Assembly (NCBI GenBank): GCA_032718475.1
Contig: JAUCBJ010002493.1
Span: 1 to 44,361 of the forward strand
Direction: 5' to 3'
Length of the DNA stretch: 44,361 nt
Source: Nemertoderma westbladi
Lineage: Eukaryota > Xenacoelomorpha > Nemertodermatida > Nemertodermatidae
Of this stretch, positions 1 through 10,930 are shown piece by piece. The position numbers and the translations under genes are program-made. Positions within the stretch are counted from its first letter, which is position 1. The number at the start of each line of letters is the position of its first letter. The notes beneath the pieces were generated by a model. The model was not told the DNA's origin. It did not search any database and saw only the letters and a program-made list of their open reading frames with translations.

Positions 1-227
1 TATATTATATTATATTATCTTTTAATAAAGAAATCTTCCTTTATCCGCCTTGCTACATGTGTTGAGCCAATTCTCATTTTGTGAAATGGAGTTATATTAA
101 ATTGGACCTCAAGATGAGCCACTCCCAGATATGCTTCGATACTTTCAAATTTCTATACTGTCCATTTTTAATCTGTGACTTGTGCAGTGAAACTCTGTGC
201 CTCAAACTTAAAAGTACTGAAAGTACT

Positions 228-357
228 GCAAAGTACATATACCCTATATATACATGTACCCATATATCTACATATACCTATACTATATATACATACCCTA
301 CATATACCGCCCTATCCTTTATACATATGCTATATGTTCTGGCTATACTTATGGATA
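228..357. repeat. Imperfect TATA/TACA/TACC simple-sequence tract
   Basis: A run of degenerate ACATATACC/TATATACA words. The short open frames crossing it are low-complexity (repeats of Tyr, Thr, Ile, Pro) and are not credible genes. Confidence 0.6.
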
Positions 358-399
358 TATTCATTATTTAAACAATAATTAATAAAGTGCCCTTTTTTT

Positions 400-441
400 G
401 GTAAAATCGAACCGCCCTTTTAAATCCTGGCTACGGGCCTG
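400..441. mobile_element. Probable right terminus of a hAT-like DNA transposon
   Basis: Read on the minus strand, the end begins CAGGCCCGTAGCCAGGATTT and continues into an A/G-rich stretch. This CAGG(N)CGTAGCCAGG form is a common terminal inverted repeat of hAT-type nonautonomous elements. No matching left end is visible between 1 and 400, so the partner lies outside the window or is lost, and the target duplication cannot be confirmed. The sequence 1-400 could be the interior of this element; it shows no gene. Confidence 0.3.
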
Positions 442-725
442 TAATTATACTTGCTAACGATATCAACGTATGTTTCAAAGATAATAAGATAAGAATGCGT
501 TTTTAAAACGTTTATCATCTTCAATAATTATTTACTCATTATTCACTATTGGTAACATAATTTTGCATGTTAACCACAGTGATGGGTTATGATCGAACAA
601 TCTTTACATGTACTAGCACAATTCCTTGTGATTCTATGTTTAGAGTACCAGTTATGAGTACCAGTTAAATAACTGGGAGCAAATCTTGGGATAGGAGTAG
701 CGCCCACCCCTACCCTCGGGTAGCA
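442..725. other. Intergenic, no recognisable feature
   Basis: AT-rich unique-looking sequence with a small local duplication (GAGTACCAGTTATGAGTACC near 645-665). No gene, RNA or element boundary is recognised. Confidence 0.5.
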
Positions 726-787
726 GCTATCGAAAGAGGAGCCTTCGGGTCGCCTCCGGCTTCGGCCGACTGTTTGCTTGCTTGCTA
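726..787. repeat. 60-bp GC-rich module with GCTT tail (copy 1)
   Basis: This segment begins GCTATCGAAAGAGGAGCC, contains CCGGCTTCGGCCG and ends in a short TTGCTTGCTTGCT run. Almost the same segment occurs at 44192-44250, where it runs into a long (GCTTT)n array. Two GC-rich copies with different lengths of the same simple tail look like the 3' end of a SINE or RTE-type element with a microsatellite tail. The parent family is not identified. Confidence 0.6.
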
Positions 788-1965
788 TGTTTAGAGCTCA
801 CTACGAGGCTCTTTGTAATTCCAATTCAGAGCCGGACCACGTGATAGACACTTCCGATTGTCCTATGATCCCGTGTCTTGATAAACCCATTACCGTGGAA
901 GAAGTTGAAACTGAAATGTCGCGACTTAGGTCCAGTAAAGCTGCCGGGCCGATGGTATCTCCCCGAATATATATAAGTTGTTACCCGCCAGTGGCTAGTA
1001 TTCTTGGATATTCTATTAAACTTTATATTCAATTCCTGTGTTGCTCTGATGATAACCTGGCAGTTGAGTAAGCTTTCTAATGTATTCAAGAGGGGAGCCA
1101 GGGCGGTGTGTTCCAATTACAGAGGAATTCGAATTATCAATGCTATAATGAAAATTTATGACGGTATCCTCGCTAAGCGACTATCTATGTGGGCCAAACC
1201 TCCATGCGAACAAGCCGGTGGGCAGCGTCACCGTGGGTGCTTGGAACACATTCTGACTCTTAAGACTGTTAATAGATTTGGCTAAATCTAAGAAGGAAAA
1301 GGTTTACATAATTTTTGTCGATTTTGCAACCGCATTTGATAAAGTTCTATAAGTTCGATAAAGTTATATAGAAATACTAGGAGTATGCTCGGGTCAACTA
1401 CCATTAATTCAAATCTGGGCGTGTTACAAGGTGCCCCCAACAGTATCCCCATTTTTACATCTTTTATTAGCCCATTAATATACTTGTTAAATAAATGTTT
1501 GCCTGATAGTTTTTTAATGTGACTTCACGTCCTAATTTTATTGGACGACTCAGCAATATTAGCCTACAACCGGAGCCGTGCATCGAAAAATTAAGATTGT
1601 TAATAGACTACTGTGGAACTAAATGTAAAGAAAACTAAATTTATTGTAATTGGCAAATATTGCTCTGACGAAAATTCTCGGATATAACTATTTCGGGTAT
1701 TTGGTATATACCTACTGTTTCAATAAGTCACTGCGACTCATATACATATTTAGGTTCTCCCATAACTCAGAATGGTAAACTTGCTGTGTTTATTCTGCAG
1801 CACCAGGATAAACATAAGCATTGCCTAAAGTATTTTGGTTTATTATCTAAGCACGCCTTAATGCCAGTGTGGTTGAAATTATGTATTTTTCGTGCAGCAC
1901 TGATTTCAGCAGTATTTTACGGCTGTGAAATTTGGATTGGGAGTTCACCTATTAAGTTGACCATA
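788..1965 (+). pseudogene. Decayed non-LTR retrotransposon reverse transcriptase (relic A)
   Basis: Pieces of one RT are spread over several frames in the correct order. The pre-RT linker is at 788-950 (...ITVEEVETEMSRLRSSKAAGP). RT block 1 with NYRGIRIINAIMKIY and ILAKRL is near 1117-1185. The catalytic block A-like IIFVDFATAFDKV is near 1309-1350. A degraded block C reads LDDSAILA near 1540-1562, where the family normally has (Y/F)ADD. The thumb-like YTYLGSPITQNGK and a YGCEIW motif follow at 1741-1935. Stops and frameshifts are frequent, so it is dead. The order linker, RT, YLG, YG.E.W is that of APE-type non-LTR elements; no endonuclease is seen upstream. Confidence 0.75.
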
Positions 1966-2013
1966 ATGTATGATAATATGCTTGTAGATCCCTGATCTTT
2001 AGCGTAATCCCGG

Positions 2014-2420
2014 AGAAATCCTCTACTCCAGATAAAGAAGTTGTCCGCAAAGTTCTTAATGCCATTGGGTGTAGTGATATACAATTCGAACGATGCCGCC
2101 GCATGGGTACTCAGGATCTCGGCACAGTTAATCTCGGCACACCTTGTTAATGTGACATTTCGTTTCTGGTCGGACAGAAACACTGTCAGAGCAAACTCAG
2201 ATAAATTAACGTTGATCCCCGATTGGAAACACATACGAATTAAAGCAGATCTCACAAAGCACGATCAAGAAGAGTACAAAAGACTGTATGCAAGACGCGA
2301 TACATTGATTCATCAAGGTGAGAAGGCAGAGATTCGGTACAGTAAACTCTACGTTATAACACAGAGGTGGATCGAATCCGAACACCAAATTCAATTTTTT
2401 AGATGGTGGGTTAGCTTGGC
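2014..2420 (+). pseudogene. Non-LTR retrotransposon ORF1 (C-terminal part), element B
   Basis: One frame reads DKEVVRKVLNAIGCSDIQF and CRRMGT at about 2029-2110. After a frameshift it continues as VTFRFWSDRNTVRANSDKL and HIRIKADLTKHDQEEYK up to about 2390. The pattern V..L..IG...I......G, then (P)..VTF....R..V, then I..DLT resembles the RRM-like ORF1 protein of L1/CR1-type elements, which binds RNA in the ribonucleoprotein. It ends just before the endonuclease of the ORF2 that follows, which fits ORF1 to ORF2 order. The first start codon is lost upstream, and it carries at least one frameshift and one stop. Confidence 0.6.
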
Positions 2421-5400
2421 GTAATGCAGACATCAAAACTATATCATGGAATGTTAATGGCGCAATGGTTTCTCCCCATTCAGGGTGGGATAGATGTGGG
2501 TGGGGTGCAGCCGGATTACAGTATACTCAGTCAGCGCACTTTAAACTTGGACAATTTCATTACCTTAGAATTTCCTGATCTGAACTGCAACACGGTCCAC
2601 CCAAGGGGTGGTTGCTCTCTTTCCTACCATGTATCCGTCAAACCGCTAATAACCAGGATACATAAATTTTATACTGACTCAATTGAAGTTCGTTTGGCTG
2701 ATGGTTCATGTTACTTATTTATGTATGTACCACCGCAAGACTCCCCATATTTTAATGAACATTACTATGCTTCACTCAGCAATATGATCCTCCAGAATAA
2801 TTGTTGTGGTATACCAACGATAATCGTGGGCGACATAAACTGCCGCTTTGGTGATCTTAATAAACTTAAGAATAACCTGAATTACACTCAAAATCCTGAT
2901 AGTCGCATTAACTCTAACGGTACAAATATGATTAAACTGATGGACGATTGCGATATAGTCCCAATAAACCACCTTAAAACTAAGCGATCCACAAATGATG
3001 GCGACTTTACTTTCATCAGGGGTGAACTACGCACGCACCCAGATAGATTGGTGTTTATGCAATGATCCTAGCTACATCAACAGTATCAAACTAATTATAT
3101 GTCGGGAAAGTCCGCCAGTATCAGACCACTCACCTATATCTCTTATTCACACGGTCGCATACAAAGACAATCTCAACTCTGTTCTGGCCGCTATTCTAGA
3201 CCTAACTCAAGAAAGAAACAATCACAGCAAGAGGCCTAATTTCCCTGCAGAACGAATTGACTCCACTATTATGATCAGCACACTCACAAGCATCCTCCCT
3301 CCGGTACAATGCCTGCCTAATATGACAATACCAGAGATTGCATCTGAGTTACAGCGTGCTCTAAAATCAGCAGCGATGTCTATTCTAATACGTGACAGAA
3401 AATCACTGGAAAACAACAATGCCTTAATAACAACTTCAGGTAGGTTTACCCATAAGCAGGAGAAGGACACCTATTTGAAAAACTGGTCAAACAACGAACT
3501 AAAATCCTGGATAGAATGCCTGAATTCAACGGATCCCCGAGTGCTCTGGAATAAAATCGACTACAAAGGGAAATTAAACCAAAACAATACAACAGAAAAC
3601 ACAATCCAAATATGCTCTTCGGACTTAGCCAAACACTTTGAATATCACTTTAATATAGCCCACGAAGAATGCGACTTCAAAGATATTCGAGCCCAATCTA
3701 ACCCAACGTTGGATAAAGAAATAGCTGCGGAAGAAATAGAAACTGCCGCTTCGAAACTCAACAACAGTAGCAGCAGCGCAGATGGCCTGTCCGCCAAAAC
3801 TCTACAGGATACTTTGCCCTCACTGATGCCTTACTTACTTTGCCTATTCAATCTAATATTCTTCATGGGTCTCGGAACATACCCAGAGATATGGTTTGGA
3901 TTACTCCTCGCACTCCCTAAAAAGGACAAACTTCAAATACCAAACTTTGTGTGCGGAATCACACTGCTTCCAATACTTGCCAAACTGTATGACCTAATAA
4001 TCTGTATAAGAATTACGGACTGGATTAAAATACCAAAAGCTCAGACGGCATTTCAAAAGGGCCGTAGTTGTGTACTACATGTGCTTACTGTTCGAATTCT
4101 ACTAGATTCCGCTAATCACCAAAAAAACGGTTATGTATTATACTAACAGATTTCTCGGCCGCATTTGAAAAAATAAGTAGAAGACAACTATTTATAAAAC
4201 TGTCACAGCTAGGATGTGGAATAATAATGTTGCACGCTCTAATGGCCGTCTATCAAACCACAGAGGTCTCAGTACATCATGGGAATGAATTCTCAATAAT
4301 CTTCAAACTATTAAGTGGAATTCGACAGGGGGGCCCCATCGAGCCCAATTCTTTTCGTGATATATACATTACGTTTAATTAAGATTTTTGATAAATGCAA
4401 ACCAGAGCAGCTTATTAAGAATATACACCTTCTGATCCACGCTGACGACACCCTACTTTTGGCCGCTACTCGTGGTACAGCTATACTCAAACTTAATTTG
4501 CTTGAGATATATTGTCATGATAACTTCATAAAACTTAACCCAAAAAAATGCGCGGTCTTATGTGTAAATGAACCAACCGATTGACGAAAACGAACCATTA
4601 TTGCTTAAACATGGAAAAATAGATATATCTAAATAAAATCTAAAATTTATAAAATATTATGCCTTCCTTAGAGAAAACATGGCTGCTCCTTTAAAAGTCA
4701 AAGAAAAAGTCCTCGACGCATGCATCGTTAACGGTATTTTATATAATTGTGAGGCGTGGGGTAATGTAATTTCAACAAACTCGAAGACCAATATCGAAAA
4801 ATATTAAAAACGATGTTAGGCCTAAAATGAACAACACCAAACGAATTTGTTATATCGAGCTTGAACGGCCCCCCATAACCGCTGTTATCAAGGCGCGTAC
4901 TTCCTCGTTAGTTAAACGCATTATTTCCAACAAACACGATCACATGTCGGACCCACTGCTTTCCCTTATAGAACACCCCAACAACAACTCTTCATTAATA
5001 ACATACCTTAAATCATGCGTCGATATTCCTGAACCGAAATCGGTAGAAAGGGACGCACTCGATAAGATAAAACAGTCTATAATATCAAAGTCAAATAAGG
5101 GTAAGACCAAATACTGCACTTATCTTTCCATTAACCCATCGCTATCAAGACCAGCTGCATACGACTCGATGTACTCTTCCGCGGATATAATAGCGTACTC
5201 ACGCATTCGCACTAGCACGCATGAACTTGCCATCGAGAAAGGCAGATACAATCGCCTCCCTAGAGAAGAACGCTTATGTTGATGTGGTGAGATAGAAGAT
5301 AAAGACCACTTTCTCCTCAAATGTCCAGATTACTCCTCAGAACGCGACCTCTTTCTCGGAGGGGAGCAGCACACCATCTCTTCGATTCTCGATATATTTG

Positions 5401-5455
5401 GCGCACCAACATACGTCAATAAACTTGTTAACCCGCCGCCACATTCTATTTAGTA
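2421..5455 (+). pseudogene. Non-LTR retrotransposon ORF2 (endonuclease-RT-zinc motif), element B
   Basis: This is a nearly full-length but broken ORF2. The APE endonuclease opens with IKTISWNVNGA at 2430, has PTIIVGDINCRFGDL at about 2812-2860, IDWCLCN at about 3046 and the SDHSPISL active-site motif near 3121. The RT linker EIAAEEIETAASKLNNSSS lies at 3718-3775 and LPKKDKLQIPNF near 3916. Then come LTDFSAAFEKI near 4143, GIRQGG near 4320 and the intact catalytic HADD at about 4438. The C-terminus has NRLPREERLC, then CG.IEDK.HFLLKCP.Y at 5250-5335, a Cys/His motif common at non-LTR C-termini. At least four frameshifts or stops interrupt it (near 2450, 3040, 4145, 4590-4830 and the TGA at 5281). 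The 3' end is AT-rich without a clear poly(A). Confidence 0.85.
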
Positions 5456-5974
5456 ATTAGCAGTATTTCACTTATTATTTAATCAATTCATTTATTTATT
5501 CAATTGACATTGCACAACCTACTAATTAAGAGCCCATGTATATTAATCATTACCAATATATTATACTTATATTTGTACATACTGTACGACATTACTTTAT
5601 TATCATGATATTTATTAATGACAATTATCAACACACTTGACGACCTACTTATTACTTTAATTAATTAGTTTACTTTACTGTCTATATTTATAAATATACA
5701 ACGCCTGAATTAATTATTACATTTGAATTAACTTATTATTAATACTATTATGTTTTGGTTCTCATTAATTGTAGAACGATATCTTTCTTAGGACTGTTAA
5801 ATTAGTGTAAATCTATAACCATTTTTAGGACAACTTAAATTCTGCTATATTTGATATATTATGTTTAGTGCTATTTTAACCAAATGATAGTCTATATTAT
5901 ACATACATACATACATAGAGACATTCTACACGCTATACCTTTATAAGGGATCGACAACGCAATTTCTTGTAGCC
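5456..5974. other. AT-rich spacer, element B 3' tail
   Basis: Very AT-rich, with repeated TTATTTA/TTAATTA words and a short CATA tetranucleotide run near 5899-5918. It is probably the 3' untranslated end of the preceding element plus decayed sequence. No gene is seen. Confidence 0.5.
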
Positions 5975-6433
5975 ATGTTGACAAGCCGTAATCGGCACGT
6001 TCCTCTCATGCTTGTATTCGACCTCTGTAGGGAAGCCTGCACTCCAATGGCCAGAAAAGTGTCAAGCTGCTCAGCCACAAAGGCCCGTATCATGGGTAGC
6101 ACCAGGACTAGACTAGTACTGTACAAGTCTGACAACCCCTCTGACTTACTTGACAAATAACACCTCTATAATGAGTTACACAGACTTTCCTGGACCCGCT
6201 TTCGTCTATCATCTACACTGCCGCCGGTTGAGATTGGACGTTGGTCCCGCAGTGATTACAAGTCTCGCATTTGTGGTTGAGGTTGCCCACAATCCGAGAA
6301 ACACATTGTCGAAAGTTGTACTGCAGTAGTGGGAGCCAGAAAGACGCACCAAAATGTCAGGCTCCTTATGGACGTTGATAGCTCATTGGAAGCAATGAGC
6401 TTTATACATTGTGCCTTATCGCTGCTCGAGTAG
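5975..6433 (+). pseudogene. C-terminal fragment of a third non-LTR retrotransposon
   Basis: One frame runs across two internal stops (TAA at 6158-6160 and a TGA near 6279). It ends with LYNELHRLSWTRFRLSS, then RSDYKSRICG, a stop, then GCPQSEKHIVESC. The C.(C)...S.KH...SC pattern after an Arg-rich stretch is the Cys/His end domain of non-LTR polyproteins, similar in kind to but different in sequence from element B. Only the last ~150 codons remain and no RT core is visible. The family is not identified. Confidence 0.5.
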
Positions 6434-6479
6434 TAATTATTAATTTATTTAGCCTGCCAATTAAGTTATTTACATCATT

Positions 6480-6540
6480 TAGATGCATATTTATTTATTT
6501 ACATATTTATTTATTTACATATTTATTTATTTACATAATT
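6480..6540. repeat. 16-bp tandem repeat, about 3.5 copies
   Basis: Unit ATTTATTTATTTACAT repeated with almost no change. It lies in AT-rich DNA downstream of a retroelement fragment and may be its tail. Confidence 0.75.
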
Positions 6541-7388
6541 ATTTCTTAGCGTCGTCATACCTATAAGTGTTATATCTATATTTTTAGCCAATTGTCAATG
6601 TGTGCGATGGACTGAGTATTTGTGGTGAGCATATCTTTGTTATTTTGATAGAAATTGTTTATTCTTTTGTGCTCTCTTTATTTATAATTTATATTCTAAA
6701 ACCTTGGTCAATAAATAATATATATAAATACGCATAGTAAAACTTGAGCGAAATATTTTTTAACTAATGCTATGCATGATTACTATTAATTATATATATA
6801 TATCTTATTAACTTATGTTAGGTGTATGTAATAAAATATAAGCAAGCTATTGAACCATGAATTTATAGAAGCTATTTTTTTATTATTATTTTCTTGATCC
6901 TTTGTTAATTTTTCCAATATCTTTGCTTAAAGACATTTAGTTTACTACTGTATGTTGCCCAGATCAATAACATATTCATGACCTTATGGTAATTGATAGA
7001 TCTTAAAAAGATCTTCAAAGAGGTTGTGTTGTGTTTCGGTATTCGTTTTGGTTGTTCGTTTATTAATTTGTCATTGACATTTTTGTCGCCGCAAAAGGGA
7101 TAGGACATCCCTTTTGTGGCAACAAATTGTCATTTATCTTCTTATAGAATATATGCATAGCTATCGTGTAGTTTACTACCAAAATCATTTAGTGTATGGC
7201 AGTTAGGTTTAGGGTTAGGTTTATGATACACACTGTGTGTTGGGCACTTTAATATGTTTGTGTTTGTTTTTGTTTATGTTGTTTTTGTTTGTTCTGTTTG
7301 TGTTTTTTGATGGCCCTAGTGGCTGACTACTATTTTGGGCTTAATGTCCTGATTCTATGTTTTTTGTTAATTTGTTGGGGTGTAAGAT
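6541..7388. other. Intergenic, with a hairpin and a telomere-like word
   Basis: No gene. Two small structures stand out: an inverted repeat at 7078-7128 (arms reading about TTTGTCGCCGCAAAAGGGA and its near complement, 7-nt loop) and GTTAGGTTTAGGGTTAGGTT at about 7202-7222, a degenerate three-unit match to the TTAGGG telomere repeat. Confidence 0.5.
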
Positions 7389-7399
7389 GTGTTCCGGTA

Positions 7400-7960
7400 T
7401 TGCAAACATGAAATGACTTGGGTCCCTCTGGTCTGGAGGCCCTTACGCAGGCCCTGTCTGCACTCAGACAAATTAAGTGCCTTGGAAAATGATGTATCTT
7501 CTTCTCCAGATTCGCAGCCAGATTTAACTTCTCTATTAATTACGCCACTTCTCCGTCAGAAACTTCCTGCGGCTGTTGTACTTGAATGGAACCGTCCGTC
7601 TTTATACCACAGTTGATGGTTGAAGTTGATGGCTGGTAGACAGCCTATCTCTGCTACAAAACAGTACCAGCCAGCCACAATACCTGGTTTGGTCTCCCAG
7701 TTTCGGAATCAACTAAATAAATTACAAACTAAATATGACATCTACTGGATAACTGTTCTCTCCCAATGTGTCGCCATGGCAGCTATCCTCGAGGATCGAC
7801 CATTCAATACTCGGACATTTATTACCCCACCAAATTCCAATGAAGGTATTTTGATCTCTATTATACCTGGACGATTTTTGCGAGTGCTGATTGGCTAATG
7901 CTGCTAAAAGTTGAGGGGAGAGTGGCCCTTTACTGACCTGGGGCAGACCCGTGCATCATT
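7400..7960 (+). pseudogene. Possible BEL/Pao LTR-retrotransposon relic
   Basis: Two short open stretches are suggestive. Near 7440-7590 the frames read EALTQALSALRQIK and then SLLITPLLRQKLPAAVV, LEWNR, like the spacing in the DUF1759-type gag region of BEL/Pao (..L..LG....Y..LL.P.LL.KLP...R.EW.R). Near 7745-7898 the frame reads VAMAAILEDRPFNTRTF and then ...P..FLRVLIG, like the integrase end of BEL/Pao (..A.LN.RP.T......LTP.HFL.G). Similarity is weak, the protease and RT core between them are absent, and no LTR is visible. It could also be chance. Confidence 0.28.
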
Positions 7961-8930
7961 TATACATAATTACAAGTTTCGGCGTTCTTGCCGAGTACAT
8001 AGCCCAGACTCAGCATATAAATTAGAGGAACAACAAGATACCATTAATTTGCAGATTAGTCTAATTGCTTCCTTGTTTAGTAGTTCACATGAGTTTTTTA
8101 ATTCCTCTGAGCAGTTATCCCCGTCGGGACTAGCATATTCTAAGGTAGATCTAATAAATGAAACATAATTATTGTTTAGAGCTTTCCTATTAACAATATA
8201 TTTAACCGAACGTAGCATTTTCGTTCATGTTCAATTCATACTTACACAACTAACCATGGAATTATATCATCTGCGAATGCCACTTTAAGTCCGGCGTCAG
8301 TATACAGCCGAGGTGTTTATGCTCATTAACCTCAACGATAGGGATATTATTTAAGGGCAACACAGTGTGGCTCCAATGAGAAAGAACCATAGAATCTGTC
8401 ATGGTTGCATTAAAAATAACTAGCCATGCTGCACCCATTGTGAAATGGCAGTGAGATCCCGATTAGGTGATTCAGATGAAGATATGGAGCGAAAGCTATT
8501 TACTTCAACATTTAAAGCTGTATGATCAGTGCAGAAACTAATGTTATTGTTAACAATTTCGACTATATCATTGATGTGCACAAGCAAGAGGACTGGCCCT
8601 CGAACCGAACCTTGTGGAAAACTTGCAAAGGACGGAGAGCCATGATGAAGTGGCCCCCGTTAACAACAACACTCATGAAAATTCTCAGCAAGATAACTAG
8701 ACATCCATGAAAGAATACTTAGCTTATATCAAGGAATAGGCCTATAGTGCGAACTTCTTTCCCAGAATCGAGTGCTTTAGCTTATGTATTGTACAAAGAT
8801 ATCAGCTGGTTAAAGAGTCCTGTCACCCATTTTGAAGCCAAACTGAAATAACTGATAAGAACTTAATGATATAGTTGTAAAGAACACTATGTACTGAATG
8901 CTCAAAAAGTTTACCCAAATTACTAATCAG
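7950..8930 (-). pseudogene. Decayed non-LTR retrotransposon RT, minus strand (relic C)
   Basis: On the minus strand the RT blocks occur in order across frames. From about 8860 down: (Q)FGFKMGDRTL-like sequence, then ALDSGKEVRTIGLFLDIS (block A) near 8770-8715. PQGSVRGPVLLLVHINDIV lies near 8620-8565, then SFCTDHT near 8530, where the catalytic (F)ADDT box has been mutated. Next are HTVLPLNNIPIVEVNEHKHL and GCILTPDLKW near 8370-8282, and FIRSTLEYASPDGDNCSEEL with RLICKL at 8160-8040. This architecture is that of jockey/CR1-type APE non-LTR elements. It is not functional: the catalytic aspartates are lost and stops are frequent. Confidence 0.8.
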
Positions 8931-9420
8931 TGCAATAGGCTGGAAAAAGGCACAAAAAACAAAGAAAAAAAAAGTTTTAGGTAGGGGAAAAACAAAACAA
9001 GACGTCCAGGCTTTAGGGTGTGTTGCATTGTCAAAAATTTATTGAAACAAATTAAATATTTCATTAATAATCACTGGTACGCAGGATTTGAACCGGCTTT
9101 GAGTTTCAGGTCACATAGAATACTATCCTGGTCAAAATTTACAGTGTAGTTAAAGTAGGCTGCGGTACTACATTTCCTGGGAGTACGAATGATGAGTCAT
9201 CTTGTACACATATTCGTCACAAAAAAATTTGATAAAAAGTTCAGCCTTTTCAAGTGACATCAAAGCAGTATCATTGTTATATGATATAACTAATAACTGG
9301 GATATCATGATGGAAACACTACCTTCAGAACCACTTCCCTGAATGAATCCATTATTTTGACTCCTGGTAACTAAAATGATATGATATTATGTACACCATA
9401 TAAATTTAATATAATGAATT
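8931..9420. other. Intergenic, no recognisable feature
   Basis: Unannotated sequence. A B-box-like word (GGTTCAAATCC on the minus strand near 9083-9093) is present, but no matching A box is upstream, so no tRNA or SINE is called. Confidence 0.4.
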
Positions 9421-9424
9421 CCGA

Positions 9425-9720
9425 AATATCATTCACATGTTATTCTTTATCACATTGCAGATGAACTATGAAATTAATAATCAATACACTAAATCAAATC
9501 GTGTCTAATGTATTCATATTCATATTTATCTACTAAACTGATAATAAAAGTGGTGGCATACACTATATAAACTAAAATACAATGTATTTCAAATATTATT
9601 CACATATTATGAATTATCGCATTGCAGTTGGACTATGGAATTAATCAATACACTAAATCAAATAGTGACCAATAGTTACTCATGTATTCATATTCATATT
9701 TTTCCAGCACATTTATCACT
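9425..9720. repeat. Diverged tandem duplication, about 170-bp period
   Basis: The segment at about 9425-9530 (ATATCATTCACATGTTATTC... AATCAATACACTAAATCAAA ... TATTCATATTCATATTT) recurs diverged at about 9592-9705. Both contain CACATTGCAG or CGCATTGCAG, a GACTATGG/GAACTATG word and the same closing motif. Two copies only; function unknown. Confidence 0.65.
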
Positions 9721-10930
9721 GAAGTCAAATTATCACATTGCCTAGTCATTCACTGCACAACAATTCCTAAGTAATTTATTGCCTTAAACATTCAAAATCA
9801 TTCATAATAATCTTGTTAGCCCTATTGGGCCCATGGAGATAAATTTATAAAAATTGTTGTACTGTAATTCATCTGTATCTTTGAGCCAGATTTGGGGAAA
9901 ACCGAGATTTTGTGACTTTTCCTAAAATTTAATTTGCTATCCACCAACGGAGTTCCATCTCCAATATTTTTCATGCTAAAATTTTCAAAAGTTTTTATGA
10001 CTCACTAGAATTAATTTATTTGCGGTATATGGCGGTTTCTTGGATGCTGATCACGATTATAGAACTTAAATATATCATTCGAGACAATCTTTGGAAATTT
10101 TGAATGTGTCGAAAAAAACAAGTGCCGGTAGTTGCCCCATAGTGTAAATATGAGAATGGAAATGGAACTCAAAAATATCGTAATATCCAACCAAATTCAA
10201 TTTTTGGCGTTTGAAATTGTATGCTACTTGCACTTTTCGTCGAAACGATTGTTGTGGTACCACAAAGAAGTTTTATGGTGATCAGCGAGCGACCTTGAAA
10301 ATGAGTATAGCTTCAAAATTACCCAACCAAAGTTAAAATGTAACAATTTGAAATGATAGAGTTAATAGGGTTAATTAATATATTTACTTACATTAAAATA
10401 AACTAAAGTGCTAGCTAAAATATTAAAAATAGCTATTCAAAAAAAAGTAAAGTAGACATTTTCCTACAAAATAATCCGTAGCATACATCCTGTTATAATA
10501 ATAATAATAAATGGATTTACAGCTCCACGGTCGAGCCGGGCGCTGAAGGGTGTGAACCCTAGAGTGAGAGACAGACAGTGGGTAAGTGCACGAAAAATAT
10601 AGTAATACAATTGAGGATGATCCTTAACAGTTCAGTAGTAGCTATATGTGTTAATACAGAGGCTGCAGGAACATGCCATGTGCACAGGTTATCATCATTA
10701 TACCTGTGCACAAAATGCTCCCAGTAGATCGAAAAGGTCGAAAAGTCTGTTAGATCTGGTTGGGCGGTTAGCAGGTGGCGTATGAAAGTTGACGAATGGA
10801 CGCCAATCAAAATCGAACCGATCATTGATGATGGCAGCAAGCAGGAGGAGATCGTGCAGTTCCAGGTAAAGGTTGAGGGGAAGAAGTTTAAGTTGGAGGA
10901 GTCTGTCTTTATAGGGGCAGTCCGACGACG
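9721..10930. other. Intergenic, includes an unassigned 76-codon open frame
   Basis: Mostly AT-rich and unrecognised, with a short (TAA)n run at 10498-10511. A + strand open frame at 10782-11012 starts MKVDEWTPIKIEPI and is rich in Lys, Glu and Val. It is short, overlaps the minus-strand retroelement at 10931 and has no recognised domain, so I do not call it a gene. The sequence around 10510-10560 is more GC-rich than its surroundings and may be a repeat end. Confidence 0.4.

Noticed and set aside
7202-7222. Interstitial telomere array.
   Set aside because: Only about three degenerate TTAGGG-like units; too short to call. Mentioned in the region note only.
7389-8168. A real + strand gene made of the short open frames at 7389, 7620 and 7911.
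   Set aside because: Frames are short, joined only through stops, lack splice-like boundaries, and part overlaps a clear minus-strand RT. At most a BEL/Pao relic.
9060-9140. Possible tRNA or SINE on the minus strand (GGTTCAAATCC B box).
   Set aside because: No A box at the right distance and no target duplication.
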